DNA from: Ruminococcus sp.
GTDB lineage: Bacteria; Bacillota; Clostridia; Oscillospirales; Ruminococcaceae
Length of the DNA: 42,371 bases
Direction of reading: 5' to 3'
NCBI GenBank assembly: GCA_017470535.1
Contig: JAFUYP010000004.1
Location: 1-42,371 of the forward strand
The notes under the pieces were generated by a model. The model searched no databases, was not told the DNA's origin, and saw only the letters and a program-made list of their open reading frames with translations. Each line of letters opens with the position of its first letter. Within the stretch, counting starts at the first letter, position 1. Shown piece after piece: positions 15,257-26,658 of the stretch. The position numbers and the translations under genes were made by a program.

Positions 15257-17437
15257 ATGGGAAAGCGGCTGCTAAGCTGGTTCGGTATCAAAGAAGAGAA
15301 CGAAACCATGATGAAAAAATATCTCTATGAAGCTAATATGAGATCGAGCATATATATGTCGGTGCTTGTTATCGTACTTGAAATGTGGATGATAATAAGA
15401 ATGACCCGTACTATCATACAGGACGATCTGTATGATCTTTTCTGGACGCTTACAGAAAAGTATTATGCAAACTATTTCCTGCTTCTGAGTGCAGGCTTGC
15501 TCATGCTTTTGTATGCGATGAGGGCTTTGTACGATCACCGCAAATGCAGATACTTAGCTGTCGTGGTGATAGCGTTCTGTGCGGCGGTGTGCGTGTTTGA
15601 GGTGTGGATGATCTCTAAGTATTCATCAGCTTCAAGGACTATCTCCGATCTTCAGAACTATATCCTGCTTTTGTGCGCCGGTATCGGTATAATAGGCTTT
15701 GCTGTGATACTTCTAAAAAACGGCGAGGATAAAAAGTGGGAGAGCTTGTCGGTACTGTATATATTCTCGCTCGTATGTATAAATTTCGGTATCGTTATTT
15801 CCGCAAACAGCTTTAAAGAGGGCGGTCAGATACTTACGTTCCTGACAATGGAGCTGTTTGTTATATGCCTTTTGACGTGGCGTCCTTATGTGGGCTTTAT
15901 CGTACTGACTGTATCTTATCTTCTGTTCTATTTTAAGATAGACCAGATGATAGACCTTAATACTGTAAAGAAATTCGAGGGCGTTATTGATTTCTCCACT
16001 ATCCCGACAGGGCTTGGTGACGGCATCAAGATAAACGGCTTTACTATGTGGCTGTCAACGCTTTTGCTCTGTATCAGCAACTATAACAAGATAAAACTTC
16101 AGGCGCAGAAGGACGAGAGCCTGCTCAAAGTAAACTCCTACCTTTCAAAGATCTCGGTAGAGGACGAGCTTACCGGCATACATAACATGGTGTATTTCCG
16201 CAGTGAAGCAGATAAGCTGATGAACTATGTTACTACCGATAAGGAAAATTCGGTATTTCTGTTTTTTGATATAGTGGGCTTTAAATTCTATAACGAGAAG
16301 TACGGCTTCCACGCAGGCAATGAGCTGCTCAAAAACGTAGCCACGATGATAGAGCAGCGCTTTACCAAATCATTGGTGTCGAGATTTTCAGACGACCATT
16401 TTGTGGTGCTTACTAAATATGATGGCTGTGAGGGCATAGTCAAAGACCTGTGCGAAAAGATACACGGGCTTGAACGTGAGCTGCACCTGTCTTTAAAATG
16501 CGGTGCTTACCGCCCGGGTGATGATGAGCATGACCCGTCACTGTGCTGCGACAGGGCAAGATTTGCCTGCAACAGTATCAAGAAGGATTATGCCACTGAT
16601 TTCAGGCTTTACGATAAGGCACTTGAAGAAGAGTTCCGCCTTAAACAGTATATCGTCAACAATATCGACACAGCTATCGAAAAGGGTTACATCAAGGTGT
16701 TCTACCAGCCGGTAGTTTCAGTTGAGGACGGCACTATCGTAGGGCTTGAAGCTCTTGCAAGGTGGAAAGACCCTGAATACGGTCTGCTGCCTCCGGGGGC
16801 ATTCATAGAAGTGCTTGAAGAGTACAGACAGATACATAAGCTCGATTCCTGCATAATCAGGCAGGTATGCCGGGAGTACAGGAGGGCATATGATAACAAG
16901 CTGCCGTTCGCACCGGTGTCTATCAACTTCTCACGGCTTGATTTTGAGCTTTGTGACATAGTGAATGTGCTAAAAGATCATGCGGCAGAGTTTTCAGTAC
17001 CGCAGAATTATATCGACGTTGAGGTGACAGAAAGTGCGCTGACTGATAAGCAGGATCTGTTGAAGGCTGCACTTGTCAGACTCAAAGAGCTGGGTTATAA
17101 GGTTTGGCTCGATGATTTCGGCAGCGGTTATTCGTCACTTAATGTTTTGAAGGACTATCAGTTTGACGTACTGAAAATTGATATGAAGTTCCTCTCCGAC
17201 TTTGACAGGAACGATAAATCAAGACCTATACTTGATAATATAGTCGAGCTTTCAAAGAAACTTGGTATGGTATCCCTCACCGAGGGCGTTGAGGACGAGC
17301 GGCAGTATGAATTTCTTGATTCTATCGGCTGTAAAATGGCGCAGGGCTATCTGTTCTCAAAGCCTGTACCGATAGATGATCTGAGAGAGCGTATCTATAA
17401 GGGCGAGCTTAAGATCAACGACAAATATATGAAATGA
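15257..17437 (+). CDS. Membrane GGDEF-EAL protein, probable c-di-GMP phosphodiesterase
   Basis: 726 residues. Hydrophobic segments span about 25-290, consistent with six or seven membrane helices (MASE-like sensor). A GGDEF domain (about 310-450) and an EAL domain (about 470-720) follow. The GGDEF signature is degenerate (RFSDDHFVVL), so cyclase activity is unlikely. The EAL domain is intact: LEALARW, VEVTES, LDDFGSGYSS, LKIDMKFL, TEGVE. I infer hydrolysis of c-di-GMP under membrane-sensed control. The ATG at 15257 is preferred because GAGGTGAGG lies just before it; a GTG at 15245 is an in-frame alternative. It stands alone between two terminators. Confidence 0.9.
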   Translation: MGKRLLSWFGIKEENETMMKKYLYEANMRSSIYMSVLVIVLEMWMIIRMTRTIIQDDLYDLFWTLTEKYYANYFLLLSAGLLMLLYAMRALYDHRKCRYLAVVVIAFCAAVCVFEVWMISKYSSASRTISDLQNYILLLCAGIGIIGFAVILLKNGEDKKWESLSVLYIFSLVCINFGIVISANSFKEGGQILTFLTMELFVICLLTWRPYVGFIVLTVSYLLFYFKIDQMIDLNTVKKFEGVIDFSTIPTGLGDGIKINGFTMWLSTLLLCISNYNKIKLQAQKDESLLKVNSYLSKISVEDELTGIHNMVYFRSEADKLMNYVTTDKENSVFLFFDIVGFKFYNEKYGFHAGNELLKNVATMIEQRFTKSLVSRFSDDHFVVLTKYDGCEGIVKDLCEKIHGLERELHLSLKCGAYRPGDDEHDPSLCCDRARFACNSIKKDYATDFRLYDKALEEEFRLKQYIVNNIDTAIEKGYIKVFYQPVVSVEDGTIVGLEALARWKDPEYGLLPPGAFIEVLEEYRQIHKLDSCIIRQVCREYRRAYDNKLPFAPVSINFSRLDFELCDIVNVLKDHAAEFSVPQNYIDVEVTESALTDKQDLLKAALVRLKELGYKVWLDDFGSGYSSLNVLKDYQFDVLKIDMKFLSDFDRNDKSRPILDNIVELSKKLGMVSLTEGVEDERQYEFLDSIGCKMAQGYLFSKPVPIDDLRERIYKGELKINDKYMK

Positions 17438-17443
17438 TAATTG

Positions 17444-17471
17444 CAGAGGTCAGCGATGACCTCTGTTTTTT
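17444..17471 (+). terminator. Terminator of the GGDEF-EAL gene
   Basis: CAGAGGTCA (17444-17452), loop GCGA, TGACCTCTG (17457-17465), then six Ts. Confidence 0.9.
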
Positions 17472-17474
17472 ATA

Positions 17475-17503
17475 TTGACAACAAAGGAAAATACTGTTAT
17501 AAT
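17475..17503 (+). promoter_or_regulatory. Perfect consensus promoter of lacZ
   Basis: TTGACA (17475-17480), 17 bp, TATAAT (17498-17503), about 30 bp before the lacZ ATG. No obvious operator palindrome or CRE box was seen in the short leader. Confidence 0.88.
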
Positions 17504-17515
17504 ACAAGTATGTGA

Positions 17516-20538
<3,023 letters not shown>

Positions 20539-20539
<1 letters not shown>

Positions 20540-21267
20540 TGACTACATATAAAATAGCAGACAAAATGATCGCCATAGAACCGATGTACGCAAGCGTAAG
20601 CGAGCTGTGGAAGGGATACGAACACCCCGGCGAGCCTGAGCTTGTCATAAAGACTGTCAAAGATGATATAACCTATGAGCAGGAGCGCTCCGACAGCAAC
20701 AACATCGCAGAGGGCAAGCCCCCTCATGAGTATGAAGCGCCTTATCTTGAAGAGCTTTCTGTCTACCGCAAGCTGTGTGACTGGCTGCCGTTTTATAACA
20801 CGGTGCTTTTCCATTGCTCGTGTGTTGTTGTAGGCGGTCAGGCGTATGCCTTTACAGCCAAGAGCGGTACAGGCAAATCCACCCACACAAGGCTTTGGCG
20901 TGAATACCTCGGTGAGCGTGCGGTCATGCTCAATGACGACAAGCCGCTTATCAGGTGCAAGGACGCAGCGGCGACTATCTTCGGCACACCTTATATGGGC
21001 AAGCACTCGCTCGGCCGTAATATGTCAGCCCCTCTCAGGGCAATATGTATTCTGGAGCGTGGCGAGCAAAACGAGATAGAAAAGCTGACCCGTGAACAGG
21101 CATACCCGATGCTCGTTCAGCAGACCTACCGTCCTTTTGATGTTCACGCACTTTCCATGACGATGCAGACGATAGATTCTTTCAGCCGGGGAGTAAGCCT
21201 TTACCGCCTGAAAGCCAACATGGATATTTCCGCCGCAAAGCTCGCATTTGAGACTATGAGCAGATAA
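20539..21267 (+). CDS. HPr-kinase-like P-loop protein
   Basis: 242 residues. The centre holds a Walker A motif, TAKSGTGKSTHTRLW (about residues 109-123), and a following MLNDDKPLIR, as in the HPr kinase/PEP carboxykinase-type P-loop fold. It lacks the N-terminal domain and length (about 310) of true HprK, so it is a related small kinase, not HprK itself. Such proteins are usually annotated as hypothetical in clostridia. The ATG at 20539 shares a base with the lacZ stop, so it is translationally coupled to beta-galactosidase. The phosphorylation target is unknown. Confidence 0.75.
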
Positions 21268-21268
21268 T

Positions 21269-21298
21269 AAAAAAGTCCACCTGTGCGGTGGACTTTTT
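21269..21298. terminator. Bidirectional terminator between the lacZ operon and fprA
   Basis: GTCCACC (21275-21281), 5-nt loop, GGTGGAC (21287-21293), flanked by A-run and T-run on the two sides, so it can act in both directions for the converging genes. Confidence 0.92.
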
Positions 21299-21309
21299 GC
21301 GTTTGCAAT

Positions 21310-22473
21310 TTATACGAGCTTGCCTGCGAGTTCTTCAAGCTGCGCTCTGCTGTCAGCATTCAGAGCTGATTTTATCGTAACAACAGGCTCTATAAGTGTG
21401 ATGTCCTTGAACTCATCAACATAGGACTTTATCACTCTGCCTGCCGACGGCGCCCATGAGCCGTTTTCAACGATAGCGACAGTTCTGTTTCTGTAAGTCT
21501 TGCTTCTGAGCTTTATCAGGAAATGCTCCATAGGCGGGAACACCCCTGCATCATAAGATGATGCCATAAGCACGAGCCTGTCATACCTGAAAGCGTCCTC
21601 TGCTGCTTCTGCGATATCATCTCTTGCAAGGTCAAACAGCGATACCTTTTCAGCGCCCTTTTCCTCAAGCATCTTTGCAAGCTCCTTCGCAGCTTTTGCG
21701 GTGTTGCCGTGTATAGATGCGTAAGCGATAGTAACGCCCTTGTCCTCGGGTGTGTAGCTTGACCATACCTGATACTTGCCGATGTAGTATTCAAGGTTCT
21801 CAGTCAGCATCGGACCGTGTAAGGGGAGTATCTTCTTTATATCGAGCGCTGCTGCCTTTTTGAGCAGAGCCTGTACCTGCATACCATATTTGCCGACTAT
21901 GTTGAAGTAGTATCTCCTTGCCTCACAAGCCCAGTCCTCGTCTGTGTCGAGCGTGCCGAACTTACCGAAAGCATCAGCTGCAAAAAGAATGCCCTCGCTC
22001 TTTTCAAAAGTTACCATTACCTCAGGCCAGTGTACCATAGCTGCCATTATGAAAGTGAGCGTGTGGCTGCCAAGTGAAAGCTCGTCATTTTCCTTGACAA
22101 CTATCTTTTGGTCATCAAAACTCACACCGTCAAAAAACTGTTCAAGCATCTGGAAGGTCTTTGCATTACCGACTATCTTCATATCAGGATATTTTCCCAT
22201 TATAGCGACTATGCTGCCCGAGTGGTCAGGCTCAACATGATCGACTATAAGATAATCAGGGGCTTTGCCGTCGAGCGCTTTGCCGACATTTTCAAGCCAT
22301 TCGTCGGTCTTTGCTGCATCTACCGTGTCCATTACAGCTATCTTCTCGTCAAAGATGATGTATGAGTTGTAAGCCATGCCGTTAGGCACGTCATACTGAC
22401 TTTCAAAGAGATCCAAGTCCTTATCGTCAACGCCTACATAAGTAACAGCGTCTGAGATCTTAAAATTTGCCAT
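21310..22473 (-). CDS. fprA: Flavo-diiron protein (FprA family A-type flavoprotein)
   Basis: 387 residues. An N-terminal metallo-beta-lactamase-like diiron domain carries HVEPDHSG (His79, Glu81, Asp83, His84, the classic ligand pattern), followed by the ligand region MVHWPEVM, ADAFG, and LHGP (about 221). The C-terminal flavodoxin domain has the FMN-binding loop YASIHGNTAKAA (about 258) and MASSYDAG. These enzymes reduce O2 or NO to harmless products in anaerobes. It is preceded by a ribosome binding site, GGAGG, and by a perfect promoter, and it is monocistronic between two terminators. Confidence 0.94.
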   Translation of the reverse strand: MANFKISDAVTYVGVDDKDLDLFESQYDVPNGMAYNSYIIFDEKIAVMDTVDAAKTDEWLENVGKALDGKAPDYLIVDHVEPDHSGSIVAIMGKYPDMKIVGNAKTFQMLEQFFDGVSFDDQKIVVKENDELSLGSHTLTFIMAAMVHWPEVMVTFEKSEGILFAADAFGKFGTLDTDEDWACEARRYYFNIVGKYGMQVQALLKKAAALDIKKILPLHGPMLTENLEYYIGKYQVWSSYTPEDKGVTIAYASIHGNTAKAAKELAKMLEEKGAEKVSLFDLARDDIAEAAEDAFRYDRLVLMASSYDAGVFPPMEHFLIKLRSKTYRNRTVAIVENGSWAPSAGRVIKSYVDEFKDITLIEPVVTIKSALNADSRAQLEELAGKLV

Positions 22474-22503
22474 TTATTATACCTCCGTGATGAATATACA
22501 CTT

Positions 22504-22532
22504 ATTATACCAAAAATGCACAGCCTTGTCAA
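22504..22532 (-). promoter_or_regulatory. Perfect consensus promoter of fprA
   Basis: On the minus strand, TTGACA (22532-22527), 17 bp, TATAAT (22509-22504). It is located 31 bp upstream of the fprA start codon. Confidence 0.9.
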
Positions 22533-22548
22533 TACAGACCGGCAGCAA

Positions 22549-22585
22549 AACGCTCTCCCCAAAAAAGAGGAGAGCGTTATTTTTT
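22549..22585 (-). terminator. Terminator hairpin after the DivIVA-like gene
   Basis: Ten-base arms AACGCTCTCC (22549-22558) and GGAGAGCGTT (22569-22578) with a 10-nt loop. It has a short T-run on the minus strand and a longer one on the plus strand. It insulates the 26443-22585 transcript from fprA. Confidence 0.85.
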
Positions 22586-22860
22586 TAAAACTCTGAAAGC
22601 TGCTTTTGCATTATCTCTATCTTGCGTTTGAGCGGTGAAACATAATGATCCACCTGACTTTTGTTGTACCCGGGCTTTGATTCCTTGATAGGTGCAAAGA
22701 ACGCCGGCTTTAACAGCAGCATATCGAACGGCTCGCCCTGCTGTTTCTGACTTAGCGCCGTTTCGAGCCTTTCTTCAAGCTCTTCGAGCTGATCTATCTG
22801 TATCAGCGTGTCAGCGGTGTCGTAGCCGCCGTCAAACGAGATCGCAAAATTCTTATCCAT
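22585..22860 (-). CDS. Small DivIVA-like coiled-coil protein
   Basis: 91 residues. A predicted coiled coil lies in the middle (QIDQLEELEERLETALSQKQ). The C-terminal part, GYNKSQVDHYVSPLKRKIE, resembles the start of DivIVA/GpsB domains (GY...EVD.F...). The normal order is reversed, since the motif is usually N-terminal. The ATG at 22860 lies within the last codons of the 1196-residue signalling protein (8-bp overlap), after AAGGTGAT, so translation is coupled. It may be a localisation or interaction partner of that signalling protein. The family call is tentative; the reading frame is credible because of the coupling and the terminator that follows. Confidence 0.6.
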   Translation of the reverse strand: MDKNFAISFDGGYDTADTLIQIDQLEELEERLETALSQKQQGEPFDMLLLKPAFFAPIKESKPGYNKSQVDHYVSPLKRKIEIMQKQLSEF

Positions 22861-25800
22861 ATATCACCTTTCCACTTTCCTGCTCGTCGAGCATTTTGGC
22901 AAATCTCTGCGGCGTTACCGCACTGGAGTAGTAGAAGCCCTGTGCCATGTCGCAGCCGCAGGAGCGTAAAAAGTCTGCCTGCTCCCGTGTTTCAACACCC
23001 TCTGCGATAACATCGAGCCCTATGTCGAGCGCCATAGAAATGATATGCTCGATTATCTTTTTACCTCTTTCGCTGCTCATTGAGCTTGAAAGGAATTTCG
23101 TGTCTATCTTGATGACATCAAATGGTGTGGATTTGAGCGACCCGAGCGATGAATACCCCGACCCGAAGTCGTCCATAAGCAGCTTGTACCCATCGTCACG
23201 GGCAGCGACTATCGCTTCATTTGTGTTTACATTTTCGATAGTTTCGGTTATTTCAAGTTCGATGTATTTTTTGTCTATGCCAAAGTCGTTTATCAGCGAA
23301 TCAAGCAGCATAAGATAATCATTGTCAGATAAATGTATCCTTGAAACGTTCACCGATATAGGCACAGCCTGCTTGCCGTCTTTAAGCCGTTTGCTTATGT
23401 ATTCGCAGGCTTTGAGCCACATATACTCATCTATCTTGACGATAAAACCGTTTTGCTCAAATATCGGTATAAAGTCATTTGGCTGCATGAGCGAGCTGTC
23501 TGTCTGCTCCCACCTTACCAGCGCTTCCGCACCGATTATCTTCCCGGTGGATATGCTTATCTTAGGCTGTAAGTACATCTTGAACTCATCGCCTGCAAGC
23601 GCCTGACGCATATTGTCCTCTATCATCTTCTTGTGGGTGATAGATGCACGCAGCTCCTCATTGTAAAAACCAATGTTTAGCAGCGCATTGCCCTTGACGG
23701 AGTTTCTCGCAATATTTGCACAGTCTGACATATACCTTGCAGGCAGCGCCTTGTCGCTTACTAAGTATACGCCAAAGGTGAACGAATACTTGATGTTCTT
23801 GTACCCTATCATGCCGTTTTCGAGCTTTCTTATAAAGCTGATTATATCCTCCATGTCCGTGTATGACATCACCAGCACGAATATGTCAGACCCCAGCCTT
23901 ACATAAGGCTTTGAATCATCGCAAAGCCCGGCAAGAACGTCATTTATATGCTCTATTATCTCGTCGCCGGCTTCAACGCCGTAGACCTCGTTTACCGTCT
24001 TGAACTTTGCAATATCGAACTGAATGAACGCAAATTGCCCGTCGCTCTTGTCAAACCTTGACCTTACAGCCTCGGAGAATATGTGATACCCTATGTCGCC
24101 CTTGTAGGAGGAGAGTATCTTCTTTTCCATTATCTCACGCTCTGTCAGCCTGTGAACGTGACCTACCGCCTCTGTGACCCTGCGTTCGTTCTTGCGAAAC
24201 AGCAGACTCATCCTGTACCATTCATACCCCAGCTCACCCTTGAGCCTGAAATTGATAGACAGCTTTTCATCATTCATGCCTGACTCTATTCCCTCACGCA
24301 CCCTGCCTATCATGATGCGGTAGTTGGAAATATCCTCCGGGTGCATAGCACCGCTTTCAAGCAATGCGGTTATCGGATCGTAGACCTCTGAGTTAAGCTC
24401 CGGCAGAAGATAGCTGTTAGACGCCGTCGTCCAGTTGCCGGAAATATAGTTTATATAGAAGTATACCTCGCTGCCGTCATTGAGCAGCAGCTGTGTCAGC
24501 CGGCTGCGGTAGTTGTCCTGTGTGGTCGAGCGGTCGTCACTTATGCGCGGTGTGGTCTTTTTAAGGCGCTTTGCCTTGTACATCTTGATGTCTGCACGCC
24601 TGAGCGCTTCGTCGATGCTTATGCCCTCTTCGTTGAGCGGCTCATAGCCCGAGCTTAAAGCTATCTTGTAGGGAAATCTTCCGCCTGAGTTGATCCTTTC
24701 AAGCTCCTGGTGGAACTGCTCTGTCATATCGTTGGCAGTAACACCCTCGCTCAGCTCCATGATAACAGCAAACTCATCGCCGCCGAACCTTGCACATACA
24801 GCCCCCTCGCCGGAGATCTTGACCAAGGTATCAGAAATAGCCTGTATCGCCTTGTCGCCCTCGATGTGCCCGAAGGTATCATTTATGAATTTCAGCCCGT
24901 CCATATCAATAGAGAATATGACAGCGCTCTTTTTGTCCTTCCTGCACTTTTTCAGAAGCTGCAGGGCATACTTGTAAAAACCACGCCTGTTGTATATGCC
25001 TGTCAGTGCATCTCTTATGTGCATCTCTTCCAGCACAGCATTTGCGTGCTCTAAGTTTATGCGGCTCTTGTAGTTTTCAAGTATCTGGTTTGTGTTTGAT
25101 ATAAACCTGTGTATGTTTTTGAGATTTAACTTGTCGTCATCAAAATCAAACGCTATATATCCTATTACCTCGCCGATAAAATGCAGCGGCGTAAAGAATA
25201 TCGAATTGTATTTTTCAAGCGCCGATGAAAGATCGGGCAGCAAAGTCTTTATCGGGAAATTAACAGGCTTGTCACCGATCCTCATGCCCTTCATCTCGCA
25301 AAGCAGCGTCATCTCACCCGTAAAATGCTCAAAGCTCCTTACAGGGTCTTTGGCGGCAGACAGGAAATCCGAATTTATGCAGCACCATGTGTGATGATAG
25401 TCTGAATGTGACAGCATAAGCTCGATAATATCTTCAATATCTTTGCACTCCACGGATTTTGATATGTAGCCGAACATATGCTTCTCGTGCGAATCATACA
25501 CGGTCGTCATATCATAAAGCTCTATTATCTTGTCGCCTGCGACCTTGCCCGATCTGTCGCCGCAGCCGCAGCTGTCAGTCAGGTCGAGCCTGTAAGGGAT
25601 AACTTTTTTGACAGGCTCCGTGTAGCCGCCCAGTGCAAAGCTGATCATGCCCAGTACAGTTTCACCGAGCAGCTCGATGTCAGGTGCTGCTGTGGTGATG
25701 TTTGGCACATAGTAGTGCTGTAACTGTATACCGTCAAAGCCTGTCACAAGCATATCGTCAGGGACATTTATCCCGTGCTTTCTGAGGACCTGACAGCAGG

Positions 25801-26443
25801 TTATCGCCATTGTGTCATTGCAGCATATTATAGCCTCCGGCAGAGGCTTGCCTGACGCTAAGAACTCCTCTACGACCCTTTCAGTCGGCTGGTTCCAGAA
25901 ATCGCCGTAGCCTAACCTGTCCTCCTCAAACGGTATATTGTTTTCTTTGAGTACCTTCTTGTAAACATCTATCCTTGCTTCGGAAAACTCATTTCCCTTG
26001 AAGCCTGCGATAAAATTCGTTCTTCTGCACCCGTGATACTCTATTATGTGGCGGACTATCTGCTCAAAGGTGTTGACATAATCAAAGGTGATGCTCGAAC
26101 AGCCCTCGCAGTCCCTGTCAACGCTTATCACCGGGATATTCATGCGCTTTGCATCAGCTATGATAGAATCAGACACAGTATCGGACTTTATAGCTTCAGG
26201 CAGAATGACAAGAGCATCTATAAGCCCTGTGTTTATCAGCTTGAAGATACTCGCCGCCGCTCTTGTAAAAAGAGAATCAATGTACATATCATCAAATGTC
26301 GAAAAAAGCATGACTTTCATGCCGCACTGCTCAGCGTGACGGCAGATGCTTTTTATGATATCATGTACAAGCTCCTCCTGTACACCGCATACGCACATAC
26401 CTATTATTTTGTATTCCTTGCCTGTTGCCTTATCAATATACAT
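22853..26443 (-). CDS. Soluble sugar-binding-domain / GGDEF / GGDEF / EAL signalling protein
   Basis: 1196 residues with no membrane segment. Residues 8-290 form a LacI-C-terminal-like (periplasmic-binding-protein fold) sensor: GLIDALVILPE, IPVISVDRDCEG, PEAIICCNDTMAI and MLVTGFDGIQ. There is no DNA-binding helix-turn-helix before it. A GAF-like region (about 310-460) follows. GGDEF-1 is canonical (ARFGGDEFAVIM, about 553). A PAS-like stretch (about 640-760) precedes GGDEF-2, which is degenerate (RLGSDIFVLVM, about 850). EAL (about 955-1185) is intact, with EALVRW, LEITET, MDDFGSGYSS, IKIDTKFL and AEGVE. It could both make and hydrolyse c-di-GMP in response to a cytoplasmic sugar. The ribosome binding site is GGAGGAG. 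Confidence 0.9.
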   Translation of the reverse strand: MYIDKATGKEYKIIGMCVCGVQEELVHDIIKSICRHAEQCGMKVMLFSTFDDMYIDSLFTRAAASIFKLINTGLIDALVILPEAIKSDTVSDSIIADAKRMNIPVISVDRDCEGCSSITFDYVNTFEQIVRHIIEYHGCRRTNFIAGFKGNEFSEARIDVYKKVLKENNIPFEEDRLGYGDFWNQPTERVVEEFLASGKPLPEAIICCNDTMAITCCQVLRKHGINVPDDMLVTGFDGIQLQHYYVPNITTAAPDIELLGETVLGMISFALGGYTEPVKKVIPYRLDLTDSCGCGDRSGKVAGDKIIELYDMTTVYDSHEKHMFGYISKSVECKDIEDIIELMLSHSDYHHTWCCINSDFLSAAKDPVRSFEHFTGEMTLLCEMKGMRIGDKPVNFPIKTLLPDLSSALEKYNSIFFTPLHFIGEVIGYIAFDFDDDKLNLKNIHRFISNTNQILENYKSRINLEHANAVLEEMHIRDALTGIYNRRGFYKYALQLLKKCRKDKKSAVIFSIDMDGLKFINDTFGHIEGDKAIQAISDTLVKISGEGAVCARFGGDEFAVIMELSEGVTANDMTEQFHQELERINSGGRFPYKIALSSGYEPLNEEGISIDEALRRADIKMYKAKRLKKTTPRISDDRSTTQDNYRSRLTQLLLNDGSEVYFYINYISGNWTTASNSYLLPELNSEVYDPITALLESGAMHPEDISNYRIMIGRVREGIESGMNDEKLSINFRLKGELGYEWYRMSLLFRKNERRVTEAVGHVHRLTEREIMEKKILSSYKGDIGYHIFSEAVRSRFDKSDGQFAFIQFDIAKFKTVNEVYGVEAGDEIIEHINDVLAGLCDDSKPYVRLGSDIFVLVMSYTDMEDIISFIRKLENGMIGYKNIKYSFTFGVYLVSDKALPARYMSDCANIARNSVKGNALLNIGFYNEELRASITHKKMIEDNMRQALAGDEFKMYLQPKISISTGKIIGAEALVRWEQTDSSLMQPNDFIPIFEQNGFIVKIDEYMWLKACEYISKRLKDGKQAVPISVNVSRIHLSDNDYLMLLDSLINDFGIDKKYIELEITETIENVNTNEAIVAARDDGYKLLMDDFGSGYSSLGSLKSTPFDVIKIDTKFLSSSMSSERGKKIIEHIISMALDIGLDVIAEGVETREQADFLRSCGCDMAQGFYYSSAVTPQRFAKMLDEQESGKVIYG

Positions 26444-26489
26444 ACGGCTCCTCCGAAATCATAACAAAAAATAAAGGTGCATTTATATT

Positions 26490-26518
26490 ATTTTAGCACA
26501 TTATCACAAAATTGTCAA
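26490..26518 (-). promoter_or_regulatory. Promoter of the sensor GGDEF-EAL gene
   Basis: On the minus strand, TTGACA (26518-26513), 17 bp, TAAAAT (26495-26490), about 47 bp before the start codon. Confidence 0.75.
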
Positions 26519-26585
26519 TATTTGCTGCGACAAAATATGTAAATTTTATCTAAGCTGACCGCTTTCAAAAAAACGCGCCCTGCGA

Positions 26586-26614
26586 TTGACAAAGTGATAA
26601 ATATTTGCTATAAT
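26586..26614 (+). promoter_or_regulatory. Perfect promoter with extended -10 for the SpoIIE phosphatase
   Basis: TTGACA (26586-26591), 17 bp, TATAAT (26609-26614) preceded by TGC. It is back-to-back with the minus-strand promoter at 26490-26518, with about 67 bp between the two -35 boxes. Confidence 0.9.
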
Positions 26615-26658
26615 AAAATAAATATGTATAATACCATTTATAATGTAAAACAGGTGAT

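Noticed and set aside
26033-26464. Plus-strand open frame of 143 codons opposite the sensor GGDEF-EAL gene
   Set aside because: It is antisense to a clear coding region with strong domain motifs and has no ribosome binding site or recognisable protein.
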